NCBI GenBank assembly: GCA_027307115.1
Contig: DAHUXN010000060.1
Span: forward strand, 38,380 to 102,379
Direction: 5' to 3'
Source: Acidobacteriota bacterium
GTDB lineage: Bacteria; Acidobacteriota; Terriglobia; Acidiferrales; UBA7541
Length of the DNA: 64,000 bases
Under the pieces are notes generated by a model, which was not told the DNA's origin, made no database searches, and saw nothing but the letters and a program-made list of their open reading frames with translations. Position numbers and translations under genes: made by a program. Shown piece by piece: positions 50,091-59,023 of the stretch. Numbering within the stretch: the stretch's first letter is position 1; every line of letters starts with the position of its first letter.

Positions 50091-51884
50091 TTAGCGACGG
50101 AGATGCTTCAGGACTTGGCGGGAGGCGTTGAGGGCGGAGGCGGCGGTTAGGCCTGTGCCGGGGTGGGTGCCGGGGCCGCAGAGGAAAAGGCCGCGAAGGG
50201 GGGTGCGATAACGCGCCCAGCCGATGAGCGGGCGCATGGTGAAAAGCTGATCAAGGGCAAGTTCGCCGTGAGAGATGTGGCCGCCGGTGAGACCGTAATC
50301 CTGTTCGAGATCGAGCGGAGTGATGACGCGGCGGGCGAGAATTTTTTGCGGCAGGTCGGGGGCGTATTCGGCGAGCGTCTTTACGACGACGTCGGCCAAG
50401 GCGTCGCGCTGGGCGGGCCAATTGCCAGGAACCGCGGCCCGCCCAGACGAGCGAGCTTTAGGGGCTAAAGCCCCCGATGAAGGGCCATTGCTTATGTCGG
50501 AGCTGAAGCTCCGACCCCCTGAAAGGCTGTCAGAGGCAGCGGAACGAAAAGCAGGTTCCTCACTCCGCGAGAACTGCGCGGGTTCGGAATGACAAACTGG
50601 AGAGGCTTCGGGAGAAGCCGCATTTGAGGCATTCACTTTGTAGGGCGCGTATTGCATGTGCACGGACATCACGTGTTTGCCATTGGGCGCGAGCGAAGGA
50701 TCGAGAAGTGAGGGAATGGCGGCTTCGAGGAAAGGAGCGCGCGAAAAATCGCCATACTTCGAGTCGTCGAAAGCGCGCTCGAGATAATCGATTTCGGGGC
50801 CGATGTGAATGCGTCCGGTGAGCGCGGCGTTTTCATCGTGTTCATTTTTGAGGGCGGGGAAATTCGGAAGCGCGTCGAGCGCTAATAGAACGCGCGCGAC
50901 AGCTCCCTGACAGCGATAGTGCTGCATCTGTCCCAGGAAGCTGGGGGCCAGATGGACAGGCTCGATTAATTTTAGGAATGTGCGCTTGGGATCGGCGGCG
51001 GAGACGACAGCGGTGGCCGGAATTTCTTCACCGTTCGCAAGCGCGACGCCCGCGACAGCGCCGTCTTTCACGAGGATGCGCTCGACTTCGGCGGAAGTGC
51101 GAATTTCCGCACCCGCCTGCTTCGCGGCCGCAGCCATGGCTTCGGAGAGCGCGCCGATGCCTCCACGCGCGTAGATTGGGCCGCCGTCCGGAAGACCGCC
51201 GGCCGCAACGCGCAACAACAGCGTCGCCGTGGTTCCCGCAGACCAGGGGCCTGCGGCAACGCCGAAAATCCCTCGCGCGGCAATGACGGCGCGCAATAAT
51301 TCCGTTTCGAAAAACTCCGCAACGAAATCGGCGACGGCCATCGGGCCCCAGCGCAGCAAGCGCCGCATGTTGCGTTTGCCGAGGGCGCGAAAAGTCTTAC
51401 CGGCACGCAGCAAATTCCAAACGTCGGTGGAAGTGGGATGATCAATATCCGGCGGCGTCGTGGTGAGCAGGCTGGAAATCAATTTCTGTGCGCCGGCAAA
51501 ACTGTCGGCGAGCTCGACATATTTCGCGGCGTCGGCTTGCGAGAACGCGGCGATGCGCTTGGCGGATTCGGCGGCGCTCGAATGCAAAATCAGCGCGCGA
51601 GCGTCTGGCGATGGCGCGAAGATGCGGCATTTTGGCTCGAGCCACTGCAGGCCGTGGCGCTCGAGCTGCATGTCCTTCGCAACCGTTGGCGCGAGCGGGC
51701 CGGATGCGCCGTCGAGAACCGAGGCGCGAAAACCGGGATGGAATTCCTCGGTGACGGCGGCGCCACCGACAACGGCGCGGCGTTCGAGGACGAGCGGCTT
51801 GAATCCGGCGCGCGCCAAATAAAATGCGGTGACGAGGCCGTTGTGGCCAGCGCCGATGATGACGATGTCGTGACGTTTAGACAT
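50091..51884 (-). CDS. Phytoene-desaturase-like FAD oxidoreductase with an in-frame insertion
   Basis: A 597-residue FAD-dependent oxidoreductase of the phytoene dehydrogenase/PYROXD2 group. The dinucleotide site IIGAGHNGLVTAFYLARAG and ERRAVVGGAAVTEE are at the N-terminus, and AVVSAADPKRTFLK and SHGELALDQLF occur later as in its paralogue at 52391. It is about 66 residues longer than that paralogue owing to a non-homologous segment at about residues 417-486 (DNA 50427-50636) whose bases match intergenic repeats elsewhere in the window. The rest reads through cleanly, so the gene may still make a working protein. It follows the secreted-protein gene by 3 bp. Confidence 0.87.
   Translation of the reverse strand: MSKRHDIVIIGAGHNGLVTAFYLARAGFKPLVLERRAVVGGAAVTEEFHPGFRASVLDGASGPLAPTVAKDMQLERHGLQWLEPKCRIFAPSPDARALILHSSAAESAKRIAAFSQADAAKYVELADSFAGAQKLISSLLTTTPPDIDHPTSTDVWNLLRAGKTFRALGKRNMRRLLRWGPMAVADFVAEFFETELLRAVIAARGIFGVAAGPWSAGTTATLLLRVAAGGLPDGGPIYARGGIGALSEAMAAAAKQAGAEIRTSAEVERILVKDGAVAGVALANGEEIPATAVVSAADPKRTFLKLIEPVHLAPSFLGQMQHYRCQGAVARVLLALDALPNFPALKNEHDENAALTGRIHIGPEIDYLERAFDDSKYGDFSRAPFLEAAIPSLLDPSLAPNGKHVMSVHMQYAPYKVNASNAASPEASPVCHSEPAQFSRSEEPAFRSAASDSLSGGRSFSSDISNGPSSGALAPKARSSGRAAVPGNWPAQRDALADVVVKTLAEYAPDLPQKILARRVITPLDLEQDYGLTGGHISHGELALDQLFTMRPLIGWARYRTPLRGLFLCGPGTHPGTGLTAASALNASRQVLKHLRR
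50427..50636. repeat. Repeat-derived insertion inside the FAD oxidoreductase gene
   Basis: A 210-bp (70-codon) block absent from the paralogous gene, which goes from YAPYK straight to a DWPARREEF-type segment. It holds palindromes GGGGCT-AA-AGCCCC (50461-50474) and TCGGAGCT-GA-AGCTCCGA (50497-50514), and at 50547-50595 a copy of the GGTTCCTCACTCCGCG...GGAATGAC repeat that also lies at 55.9-56.1 kb. It has no stop codon in the gene's frame. Confidence 0.75.
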
Positions 51885-51887
51885 TGG

Positions 51888-52394
51888 CTAGAAATGCGAG
51901 CGCAAATTTTCCGTGTACGATTCGCATGTCGTGAACGGCGTTGCGGCTAATAAATCTTTCTTGGTGAGGATAAACCTAGCTCGTTTTTCAATCCGCTTGA
52001 TCGCCATTGCGATGTGCTGCTGTGTCCATGTGCCGCCCAGCGGGGGATCTACGAAAGACACTCCGATAGGTTCATTCTTGGACAGTACAAACATAGCGTT
52101 GTTTTGGACGTTGAAATTTTGACGGCCATCGTGCTCCGTCAGGAAGATGACAAAGACCCATCCGTTCGGTCGTCCGAGTGCCGCATAATTGACGACGTAG
52201 ATGACCCTATCGCCGGGATACGATTTTTGGTCAAGGAAATATCCAAAACTGGGTCTCTCGGCTGGCGACGACGGCAGGAAGTTCTTGATCGCCAAACAGT
52301 GAGCAGCACCGGTCAGGAGCCGCGGTGGCTTTTGGTGCGCGTGGGCTGCGCCCAGGCAGATCAGTATCGATATTGCTAGTCCTGCTTGTTTCAT
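51888..52394 (-). CDS. Secreted hypothetical protein coupled to the FAD oxidoreductases
   Basis: A 168-residue protein starting with a signal peptide (MKQAGLAISILICLGAAHA). The remainder is beta-rich without a recognised domain (YVVNYAALGRPNGWVFVIFL, GVSFVDPPLGGTWTQQHIA). ATG 52394 overlaps the stop of the upstream oxidoreductase by 4 bp (ATGA), and its stop is 3 bp before the next oxidoreductase's start, so the three genes are tightly coupled. A secreted partner of two cytoplasmic-type FAD enzymes is unusual; it may be only co-transcribed. Confidence 0.65.
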   Translation of the reverse strand: MKQAGLAISILICLGAAHAHQKPPRLLTGAAHCLAIKNFLPSSPAERPSFGYFLDQKSYPGDRVIYVVNYAALGRPNGWVFVIFLTEHDGRQNFNVQNNAMFVLSKNEPIGVSFVDPPLGGTWTQQHIAMAIKRIEKRARFILTKKDLLAATPFTTCESYTENLRSHF

Positions 52395-53986
52395 TGTTTG
52401 GCTCCCAGGTCTTTCAGAATTTCGAGGGCGGCGAGGCGGCCGGGCGCGCCCATGATTCCGCCCCCGGGATGCGTTGCGGAACCGCACATATAAAGGTTGT
52501 CGACCGGAGTGCGATAACGCGCCCAGCCCGCCACGGGACGCAAAAAGAAAAGTTGTTCGAGAGAGAGTTCGCCCTGAAAAATATTTCCTTCGGTGAGGCC
52601 AATTTGCTCCTCGATGTCGAAGGGCGTGAGAACTTGGCGGCCGATGATGATGTTTTTCAGGTTGGGCGCGAATTCGGCGATGGTATTGATGACGGCGTCG
52701 CCAAATTCCTCGCGGCGCGCGGGCCAATCGCCATTTTTTAATTTGTACGGCGCGTATTGCACGAAGCAGGACATCACGTGTTTGCCCGGCGGCGCGACGG
52801 AAGGATCCGTCAAGCTGGGAATGACAATGTCGATGTAAGGATGATGCGAAAATTCGCCGTACTTCGCCTGATCGTAGGCGCGCTCCATGTATTCGACGGA
52901 GGGCGAGATGGAAATCGCGCCGCGAAGATGGCGGTCTGATCCGTTTGAAGGCAAGCAAGTGAATTCGGGAAGCGCGTCGAGAGCGAGATTCACTTTGCCG
53001 GAGGAGCCGCGGTATTTGTAACGGCGGACTTCTTCCACGAATTCGTCGGGCAGGCCGCGCGGGTCCATCATTTTCAGAAATGTGAGATTGGGATCGACGC
53101 TCGACGAAACGATTTTCGCTTCGATCTCTTCTCCGCTTTCTAGGACGACGCCTGCCGCGCGTCCGGCGCGCATGTTGATGCGAGCGACAGGGGCTTCCGT
53201 GCGAATTTCGGCGCCAGCTTCGCGCGCCGCGTCGGCGATGGCGTTGGAAATTGCTCCCGTGCCGCCGCGGCTGAATCCCCACGCGCGAAACGCGCCGTCG
53301 ATTTCGCCCATGTAATGATGAAGGAGAACGTACGCGGTGCCAGGCGAGCGGACGCCCAAAAATGTGCCTATGATTCCGGAGGCGGACATGGTGGCTTTGA
53401 GCACGTCGGTCTCGAACCACTGATCGAGAAAGTCGGCGGCGGACATGGTCATGAGCTGGACGAGATTGTATTTGTCCTCGGCGGCAAGCGCCTGGAAGCG
53501 TTTTGCGAGAAACATCAATTTTTTCAGGCCTGCGGGATTGAGGGACGTAGGATCGGGTGGGACCATGCCGAGGAGCGGCTTGACGAAACGGCACATCTGC
53601 AGCATCTGCTTGCCGAATTCGTCGTAGGCTTCGGCGTCGCGGCGCGAATGGCGGACGAGTTCGCGGCGCGTCTTGGCGTGATCGTTGACGCGCCAGAGAT
53701 AATCTCCGTTGGGCATGGGCGTGAACGTGCCGTCGAGGGGCAGAATTTCGAGGCCGTGGCGGGGCAAGTCGAGATCGCGAATGATTTCCGGGCGCAGGAG
53801 CGAGACGACATAAGAACAAACGGAAAACTTGAAGCCGGGAATGATTTCTTCGGTGACGGCGGCGCCTCCGAGAACGTAGCGGCGTTCGAGGACGAGGACT
53901 TTTTTGCCCGCGCGCGCGAGATACGCCGCGTTCACCAGGCCGTTGTGGCCGCCGCCGATGATGATTGCGTCATAGGATTTGGGCAT
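52391..53986 (-). CDS. Phytoene-desaturase-like FAD oxidoreductase
   Basis: About 531 residues from ATG 53986 (a TTG four codons earlier is in frame). It has the N-terminal FAD site IIIGGGHNGLVNAAYLARAG, ERRYVLGGAAVTEEI, and the C-terminal YRTPVDNLYMCGSATHPGGG, which is the FAD-binding end of this family (phytoene desaturase, PYROXD2). It is full-length and lacks the insertion found in its paralogue. The two copies flank the secreted-protein gene in one operon. Substrate unknown; related enzymes act on carotenoids, lipids or amines. Confidence 0.9.
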   Translation of the reverse strand: MPKSYDAIIIGGGHNGLVNAAYLARAGKKVLVLERRYVLGGAAVTEEIIPGFKFSVCSYVVSLLRPEIIRDLDLPRHGLEILPLDGTFTPMPNGDYLWRVNDHAKTRRELVRHSRRDAEAYDEFGKQMLQMCRFVKPLLGMVPPDPTSLNPAGLKKLMFLAKRFQALAAEDKYNLVQLMTMSAADFLDQWFETDVLKATMSASGIIGTFLGVRSPGTAYVLLHHYMGEIDGAFRAWGFSRGGTGAISNAIADAAREAGAEIRTEAPVARINMRAGRAAGVVLESGEEIEAKIVSSSVDPNLTFLKMMDPRGLPDEFVEEVRRYKYRGSSGKVNLALDALPEFTCLPSNGSDRHLRGAISISPSVEYMERAYDQAKYGEFSHHPYIDIVIPSLTDPSVAPPGKHVMSCFVQYAPYKLKNGDWPARREEFGDAVINTIAEFAPNLKNIIIGRQVLTPFDIEEQIGLTEGNIFQGELSLEQLFFLRPVAGWARYRTPVDNLYMCGSATHPGGGIMGAPGRLAALEILKDLGAKQ

Positions 53987-54138
53987 GGCGCTATGCAAGC
54001 TCTTATGAGCGTGAAAAGAACGGACATTCTACAGGGAATTGTGTCAAGGGAACAACCGCAGTAGGTTATCCCTCTACTGAACTTACTGGGATGTTTGGAT
54101 TACTCTGCCGCCTGTCATAGAATGTCGCGCATTCGACA

Positions 54139-54660
54139 ATGGCAGCCTCTGAAAGAGCAACGATTCCGTTCGAAGTCTTTGAGGGAAAGCTGAGAGCGCA
54201 TGACGACCCTGACTTTTGGCGCCTCGCGCTCGTTATTTTCGCCGACGAGTCTGTACAGCGGCACGAGGAGGAGTCACCAAAGGGGGATTGGGCTGTAGTT
54301 GTGGGTGCCTCTTCTCACTGGAACAGGCCGCATCAAACGCGATGGACGGCAGCTGGCGGTTTTGCTTATCCCGAGGGGTACAAACAGTACTTCCCCAAAT
54401 TCGACTGGTCTATCACTCTCGTTTATCGGGGCGGACAATTGGTGCCTGTCGCGAAGCTGTCTGGGAAAAAGGTGAATCTCTTTCAAATAGCAATCCCTTC
54501 GCGGACAATGCGCCACAAACAGACAGCAGTCCACACACGATGGTCCACGGCTGGCAAGAGTGTCCTATTCGGATTCCGAAAGTTAAACGGCAAATGGAAG
54601 TGCGTAGCGGCATCTGATGAAAAGTTAAGGGGACCAGTCTTAGCACCAAGTCTTTACTAA
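54139..54660 (+). CDS. Hypothetical protein
   Basis: A 173-residue soluble protein with no signal or membrane segment. Features seen are an acidic, tryptophan-rich first half (DDPDFWRLALVIFADESVQ, GDWAVVVGASSHWNRP) and a basic second half (KLSGKKVNLFQIAIPSR, KLNGKWKCVAASDEKL). I do not recognise the family. It ends 11 bp before the GcvT-like gene and probably shares its transcript. Confidence 0.55.
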   Translation: MAASERATIPFEVFEGKLRAHDDPDFWRLALVIFADESVQRHEEESPKGDWAVVVGASSHWNRPHQTRWTAAGGFAYPEGYKQYFPKFDWSITLVYRGGQLVPVAKLSGKKVNLFQIAIPSRTMRHKQTAVHTRWSTAGKSVLFGFRKLNGKWKCVAASDEKLRGPVLAPSLY

Positions 54661-54671
54661 TCGGAGTAAAA

Positions 54672-55874
54672 ATGCCAATAGGGACGGCGGTGCATGAGAG
54701 GACGTTCAAACTTTGCGAGAGCTTGAATTATCGCGAGTGGTCGGGCTACTACACGGTGAGCGCGTATGAGGCGCATCACGAGCATGAATACAATGCGATA
54801 CGCAACGCAGCGGCGCTGATCGATGTGACGCCACTGTACAAATATTTCATCACCGGGGCGGATGCGACGACGTTCGTGAACCGCGTGATCACGCGGGACA
54901 TTCGAAAAGTGTCCGTGGGTCAGGTGATTTACTGCTGCTGGTGCGACGAGCAAGGCAAAGTGGTGGACGACGGCACGATTTCGCGGCTTGGCGAAAACAC
55001 GTACCGATGGACGGCGGCGGACCCGAGCCTGCGCTGGTTCGAGCAGAATGCGCTGGGGCTCGACGTGAAAATCGAGGACATTTCCGAAAAAGTGGCGGCT
55101 CTGGCGCTGCAAGGGCCGACCTCGGCGCGACTGCTGCGGCAAATCGCGGAGGCGGACATTGCGAACCTGAAATATTTTCGCGTGACACATGGAAAAATCG
55201 CAGGCGTGTCCGTGGATATTTCGCGAACAGGATACACGGGCGATTTGGGCTACGAAATCTGGATGCCGTGGGACGAAGCGACGAAAGTGTGGGACGAGCT
55301 AGTGGCGAAGGGCGGCCAATTCGATTTGCATCCAACTGGAATGCTGGCGCTGGACGTGGCGCGCATCGAAGCGGGGCTGCTGCTGATTGAAGTGGATTAC
55401 ACGAGCAGCAAGAAGGCGTTGATCGAGTCGCAGAAATATTCGCCATACGAAATCGGGCTGGGCCGCATGGTGAATCTGGAAAAGGAACACTTCGTGGGGC
55501 GCGAGGCGCTGATTGAAGAGCACAAACGCGGCGCGGAACGGCAGTTCGTCGGGTTGGATATCAATTGGGATGAAGTCGAGGCGCTCTACGACAAAATTGG
55601 CCTTGCGCCGCAAGTGCAAAGCACGGCGTCGCGCGCCGCCGTCCCGGTTTACGATGTGGGTGGAGCGCACGTGGGAAAAGCCACTTCGACTACATGGTCG
55701 CCGACTTTGAAGAGGATGATTGCGCTCGCCAGCATTGCGACCGAGTACTCGAAGCCGGGGACGAAACTGAAAATGGAATTCACCGTCGAGGCGGTGCGGC
55801 ATCGCGTGTCCGTGACAATTGCGAATTTGCCGTTTTTCAACCCAGCGAGAAAGATGGCGGCACCTGCGTTGTAA
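54672..55874 (+). CDS. GcvT/aminomethyltransferase-like folate-dependent protein
   Basis: A 400-residue protein of the T-protein/DmdA/sarcosine-dehydrogenase-C-terminal family, with GGAG five bases before ATG 54672. It shows the N-terminal Tig-fold half (NAAALIDVTPLYKYFITG, VNRVITRDI, GKVVDDGTISRLGENTYRW) and the conserved SRTGYTGDLGYEIW and GMLALDVARIEAGLLL in the folate-binding half, and a C-terminal beta domain (VYDVGGAHVGKATSTTWSP). Members move one-carbon units from methylated amines or sulfur compounds to tetrahydrofolate. No glycine-cleavage P or H genes are adjacent, so a demethylase role is as likely as glycine cleavage. Confidence 0.85.
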   Translation: MPIGTAVHERTFKLCESLNYREWSGYYTVSAYEAHHEHEYNAIRNAAALIDVTPLYKYFITGADATTFVNRVITRDIRKVSVGQVIYCCWCDEQGKVVDDGTISRLGENTYRWTAADPSLRWFEQNALGLDVKIEDISEKVAALALQGPTSARLLRQIAEADIANLKYFRVTHGKIAGVSVDISRTGYTGDLGYEIWMPWDEATKVWDELVAKGGQFDLHPTGMLALDVARIEAGLLLIEVDYTSSKKALIESQKYSPYEIGLGRMVNLEKEHFVGREALIEEHKRGAERQFVGLDINWDEVEALYDKIGLAPQVQSTASRAAVPVYDVGGAHVGKATSTTWSPTLKRMIALASIATEYSKPGTKLKMEFTVEAVRHRVSVTIANLPFFNPARKMAAPAL

Positions 55875-56321
55875 TTTTTGCTCCGCCGAGTAAAACTAAA
55901 AGCAGATTCCTCACACCGCGAAAAGCGCGGGTTCGGAATGACAAGCAGCGAGAGCGGCGATGAAGATGGCGATGGCGCAGTTGTAAAGGCTTTTTCTTAG
56001 AGCAAGACTAAAAGCAGATTCCTCACACGGCAAAAGGCGCGGCTCCCTTAGCCACGACACTCAGGGCGGGCGGAATGACAAGCAGGGAGAACGGCGAGGA
56101 AGATGGCAGTGCCACTTGCATGACCGCGCCCTAAAACGGGCAGATGCGCAGCGGATTTTTCCCCGGCGGCTTGCTCAAAAAGCGCTTGGCTGTGATTCTC
56201 GGAACGCGAGAGGGCCGGAGTCCGCATAAACTCAAGGAAAATGCGGATTTCTCGTCGCGGTTGCTCCTCGGAATGACGGGTCGTGCTTAGTAAGAAGCTG
56301 ATGAGTTTTGAAGGGGGAATC
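55875..56321. repeat. Intergenic array of dispersed repeats
   Basis: Two tandem-like copies of one unit fill most of the gap. Copy 1 (about 55893-55970) and copy 2 (about 56004-56110) share AAAAGCAGATTCCTCACAC, GGAATGACAAGCAG and a following AGA.GGCGA.GAAGATGGC. A degenerate third copy is at about 56243-56280 (TTTCTCGTCGCGG, then CTCGGAATGAC). Copy 2 has extra sequence in its middle. The unit is the same family as the insertion at 50547-50595. No gene is supported here. Confidence 0.75.
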
Positions 56322-58289
56322 ATGTTGCGAGAGTCAGGGTCAAGGCGCAGGGCGGCACTCGTCATTGCATTTGTTCTGATATTTGGCGTTTCCTGCAGCC
56401 GGCTTGCCACTGCGCAGAACGCGCCAGGGCCGATTCGCCTGGCCGTGGATGCAACGCACGCGCCGCAGAAGATTCTGCACATTACCGAAGAGATTCCCGT
56501 TCGTCCGGGGCCGCTGACACTATTTTATCCTGAGTGGATTCCGGGCGAACATGCGCCTGACGGCCCGATCACGGATGTGGCGGGCATGGAATTCACGGCG
56601 AATGGCAAGCGCATCGCGTGGCGCCGCGATCTGGTGGATATGTTCGCGATTCATCTGACAGTTCCCGCGGGCGCCGAGTCTCTGCACGTCGCTCTGGATT
56701 TTCTGCTCACGGCGCCTGCTTCGGGATTTTCCGCGGGCGCATCCGCCACGGCGCAGCTCGACGTGCTGAGCTGGAATCAAGTGCTGCTGTATCCGAAGGG
56801 CTGGCCCGTGCGCGAACTGGCTTTTGACGCAAGTCTGCGGCTGCCCGAGGGCTGGAAGTTCGGCACGGCGTTGCCGGTGGAAAAGGAAGCCGGCAGCGAA
56901 ATTATTTTCAAGCGCGCGCCGCTCAACACGCTGGTCGATTCGCCCGTCCTTTCCGGCCATTATTTTCGCGCCATTCAACTGACGCCGGGCCAGACGCCGT
57001 CGCACGAAATCGACATGGCCGCCGACAGTCCCGAAGCGCTCGAAATGCCCACGGAAACGCAACTCGACTACAAGCGGCTGGTCGCGGAGACTGGCGCGCT
57101 CTTCGGTTCGCGGCATTATCGCGATTATCATTTTCTGCTGACACTCAGCGACAACGTTGCGCATTTCGGCCTGGAGCATCACGAATCGAGCGACGATCGC
57201 GTGGACGAAAGGACGATGATTGATCCGACGCTGCGAATCACAAACGCCGATTTGCTGCCGCACGAATTCACGCACTCATGGAACGGAAAATTCCGGCGGC
57301 CGGCGGGGCTGGCAACGCCGGATTACAACACGCCGATGAAGGGCGACCTGCTGTGGGTCTACGAGGGCCTGACGCAATATCTGGGTACGATACTCTGCGC
57401 GCGCAGCGGTTTGTGGACGCCGGAGCAGCTTCGCGAGCACCTCGCCGACGGTGCGGCAACGCTCGGTCATCGTCCGGGACGCGAGTGGCGTCCGCTGCAG
57501 GATACGGCGGACGCGGCCCAGCTTCTCTACTTCGCGGCTCCGCAGTGGGCGAATTGGCGGCGCAGCACCGATTACTACGATGAAGGCACGTTGATCTGGC
57601 TGGATGTGGATACGACGCTGCGCAAGTTGACCAACGATAAGAAATCTTTGAACGATTTCTGCAGGATTTTTCACGGCGGCTCCGGAGGCCAGCCCGCATT
57701 GAAAACTTATACTTTCGATGACATCGTCGCGACGCTCAACGAACTTGCTCCTTATGAGTGGGCGAAATTCCTGCACGAGCGGCTTGACTACGTTGGTTCG
57801 CGGGCGCCGCTCGGCGGAATCGAGGGCGGAGGCTACAAGTTGGCTTACAGCAACGCGCCGAATCAAATGATTCTCGACGATGAATCGACCGACAATCATC
57901 TGGACCTCACGAACTCGATTGGCCTTGTGCTCGAGGAAGACGGCACAATTCGTGATGTGATCCACGGCATGCTTGGGTACAGCGCGGGAATCGGGCCGGG
58001 AATGAAAATTCAGGCCGTGAATGGGCGGCGATGGTCGGTCAAGACCATGCGCAACGCTATCGAAGACAGCGCCAAGGAAGCGCGACCGCTGAAGCTGCTG
58101 GTTGCGAACGGCGGTTTCGTGGAGACGTACGAGATCGATTATCATGACGGGATACGCTACCCGCATTTAGAGCGCACGGAAGGCGCTTCGGATTATCTGG
58201 ATGAGATTATCAAGCCGATGGCGTCAGAGAATGTGACGGGCTTGCCGCGCGGAAAGGGGCACGAGAATTCACTTGACAACCACCACTGA
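56322..58289 (+). CDS. M61-family metallopeptidase (glycyl aminopeptidase-like)
   Basis: About 655 residues from ATG 56322, four bases after AAGGGGGAAT. An N-terminal signal (ALVIAFVLIFGVSCSRLATAQ) is followed by the M61 N-terminal beta domain, then the zinc site HEFTH (residues 314-318) and the third ligand Glu in YEGLTQYLG (about 348), and a C-terminal PDZ-like part (LVLEEDGTIRDVIHGML, then GPGMKIQAVNGRRWS). A possible lipobox-like cysteine (GVSCS) may mean it is a lipoprotein. Periplasmic M61 enzymes remove N-terminal glycine or act in protein turnover. Confidence 0.9.
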   Translation: MLRESGSRRRAALVIAFVLIFGVSCSRLATAQNAPGPIRLAVDATHAPQKILHITEEIPVRPGPLTLFYPEWIPGEHAPDGPITDVAGMEFTANGKRIAWRRDLVDMFAIHLTVPAGAESLHVALDFLLTAPASGFSAGASATAQLDVLSWNQVLLYPKGWPVRELAFDASLRLPEGWKFGTALPVEKEAGSEIIFKRAPLNTLVDSPVLSGHYFRAIQLTPGQTPSHEIDMAADSPEALEMPTETQLDYKRLVAETGALFGSRHYRDYHFLLTLSDNVAHFGLEHHESSDDRVDERTMIDPTLRITNADLLPHEFTHSWNGKFRRPAGLATPDYNTPMKGDLLWVYEGLTQYLGTILCARSGLWTPEQLREHLADGAATLGHRPGREWRPLQDTADAAQLLYFAAPQWANWRRSTDYYDEGTLIWLDVDTTLRKLTNDKKSLNDFCRIFHGGSGGQPALKTYTFDDIVATLNELAPYEWAKFLHERLDYVGSRAPLGGIEGGGYKLAYSNAPNQMILDDESTDNHLDLTNSIGLVLEEDGTIRDVIHGMLGYSAGIGPGMKIQAVNGRRWSVKTMRNAIEDSAKEARPLKLLVANGGFVETYEIDYHDGIRYPHLERTEGASDYLDEIIKPMASENVTGLPRGKGHENSLDNHH

Positions 58290-58301
58290 TTGCGCTATGG
58301 T
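58273..58301 (+). promoter_or_regulatory. Promoter for the PIN-toxin-like pair
   Basis: TTGACA (58273-58278) and TATGGT (58296-58301), spaced by 17 bp, with an estimated start near 58308. The -35 box overlaps the last codons of the M61 gene. AGGAGATTT precedes the ATG of the first gene at 58372. Confidence 0.6.
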
Positions 58302-58371
58302 AGCTATAGATAGAGGCGGGAATTCCCGCACTATATGCGGTCGGATAAAAAAATAACTAGAGGAGATTTAG

Positions 58372-59022
58372 ATGAAAACGATTAAAGACGTGGAAAAGCA
58401 GGTTGCAAAGGAAGTTTGCGAACCACTCAAGAATCTGGGCCTTCTTCCCGAAGGCTATCGGTGTTCTGTCCGACTCCGAGGCGAGCAGAGAGATAAGAGA
58501 CGGACGGCATCATTCAACGACAAAAATTGGTCTCCTGAAACTGACTCCATCTGCATAAGCTTCAAGCCGATTCCAGAAGAAACGGAGGCAGAGCCTCAAT
58601 CTGTGGTGCAAAGTGCAGCCACAGTTCTGCCGAATAACCCCACAAAATCTACCCCTCAAGTTGCTGGCTCTCTTTCCGACTTGGTTCGCGCACTGGCTCG
58701 TGTCGAATCGCGACCGGGGTATGAGTTTGTCGCTTTGAAGTGGTTCCGAGATGTAGCGCTCCCGTCGGAGGGTTTTTCTTGGGCAAACGCCGATTCTATA
58801 AGACAAATCCTGCGCGACGCTATCGACAGACGTCTGATACTGGTGAGCAAAGTGGCAAATCCAAAATCGCCTCAGTTTCCCGTGACAGCGATACGGCTAA
58901 ATCGGCTCATGCCAGAAGTCGCCGGGATTTTGGGAATTAAAGACCCCGGTATGCATGATTTCCGTCCGGTTCCAATACGGGGTGAGAATTTATCTGTAAC
59001 CATGCTGCGCGACAGGCGCTGA
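58372..59022 (+). CDS. 216-residue partner protein of a PIN-domain gene
   Basis: A soluble protein without a recognised family. It has a compact N-terminal part (residues 1-66, NLGLLPEGYRCSVRL ending CISFKP), a Pro/Ser/Thr-rich linker (67-100) and a C-terminal part (100-180) with a helix-rich, winged-helix-like pattern (LSDLVRALARVESRPGYEFV, FSWANADSIRQILRDAIDRR). Only one base separates its stop from the TTG start of the PIN gene. By position it is the likely antitoxin or regulator, but classical VapB antitoxins are 70-90 residues long. Confidence 0.7.
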   Translation: MKTIKDVEKQVAKEVCEPLKNLGLLPEGYRCSVRLRGEQRDKRRTASFNDKNWSPETDSICISFKPIPEETEAEPQSVVQSAATVLPNNPTKSTPQVAGSLSDLVRALARVESRPGYEFVALKWFRDVALPSEGFSWANADSIRQILRDAIDRRLILVSKVANPKSPQFPVTAIRLNRLMPEVAGILGIKDPGMHDFRPVPIRGENLSVTMLRDRR

Positions 59023-59023
59023 A

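Noticed and set aside
51888..53819. 643-codon frame on the minus strand across the FAD oxidoreductase
   Set aside because: Only its last 168 codons (from 52394) look like a protein; the rest is an arginine-rich out-of-phase reading of the oxidoreductase.
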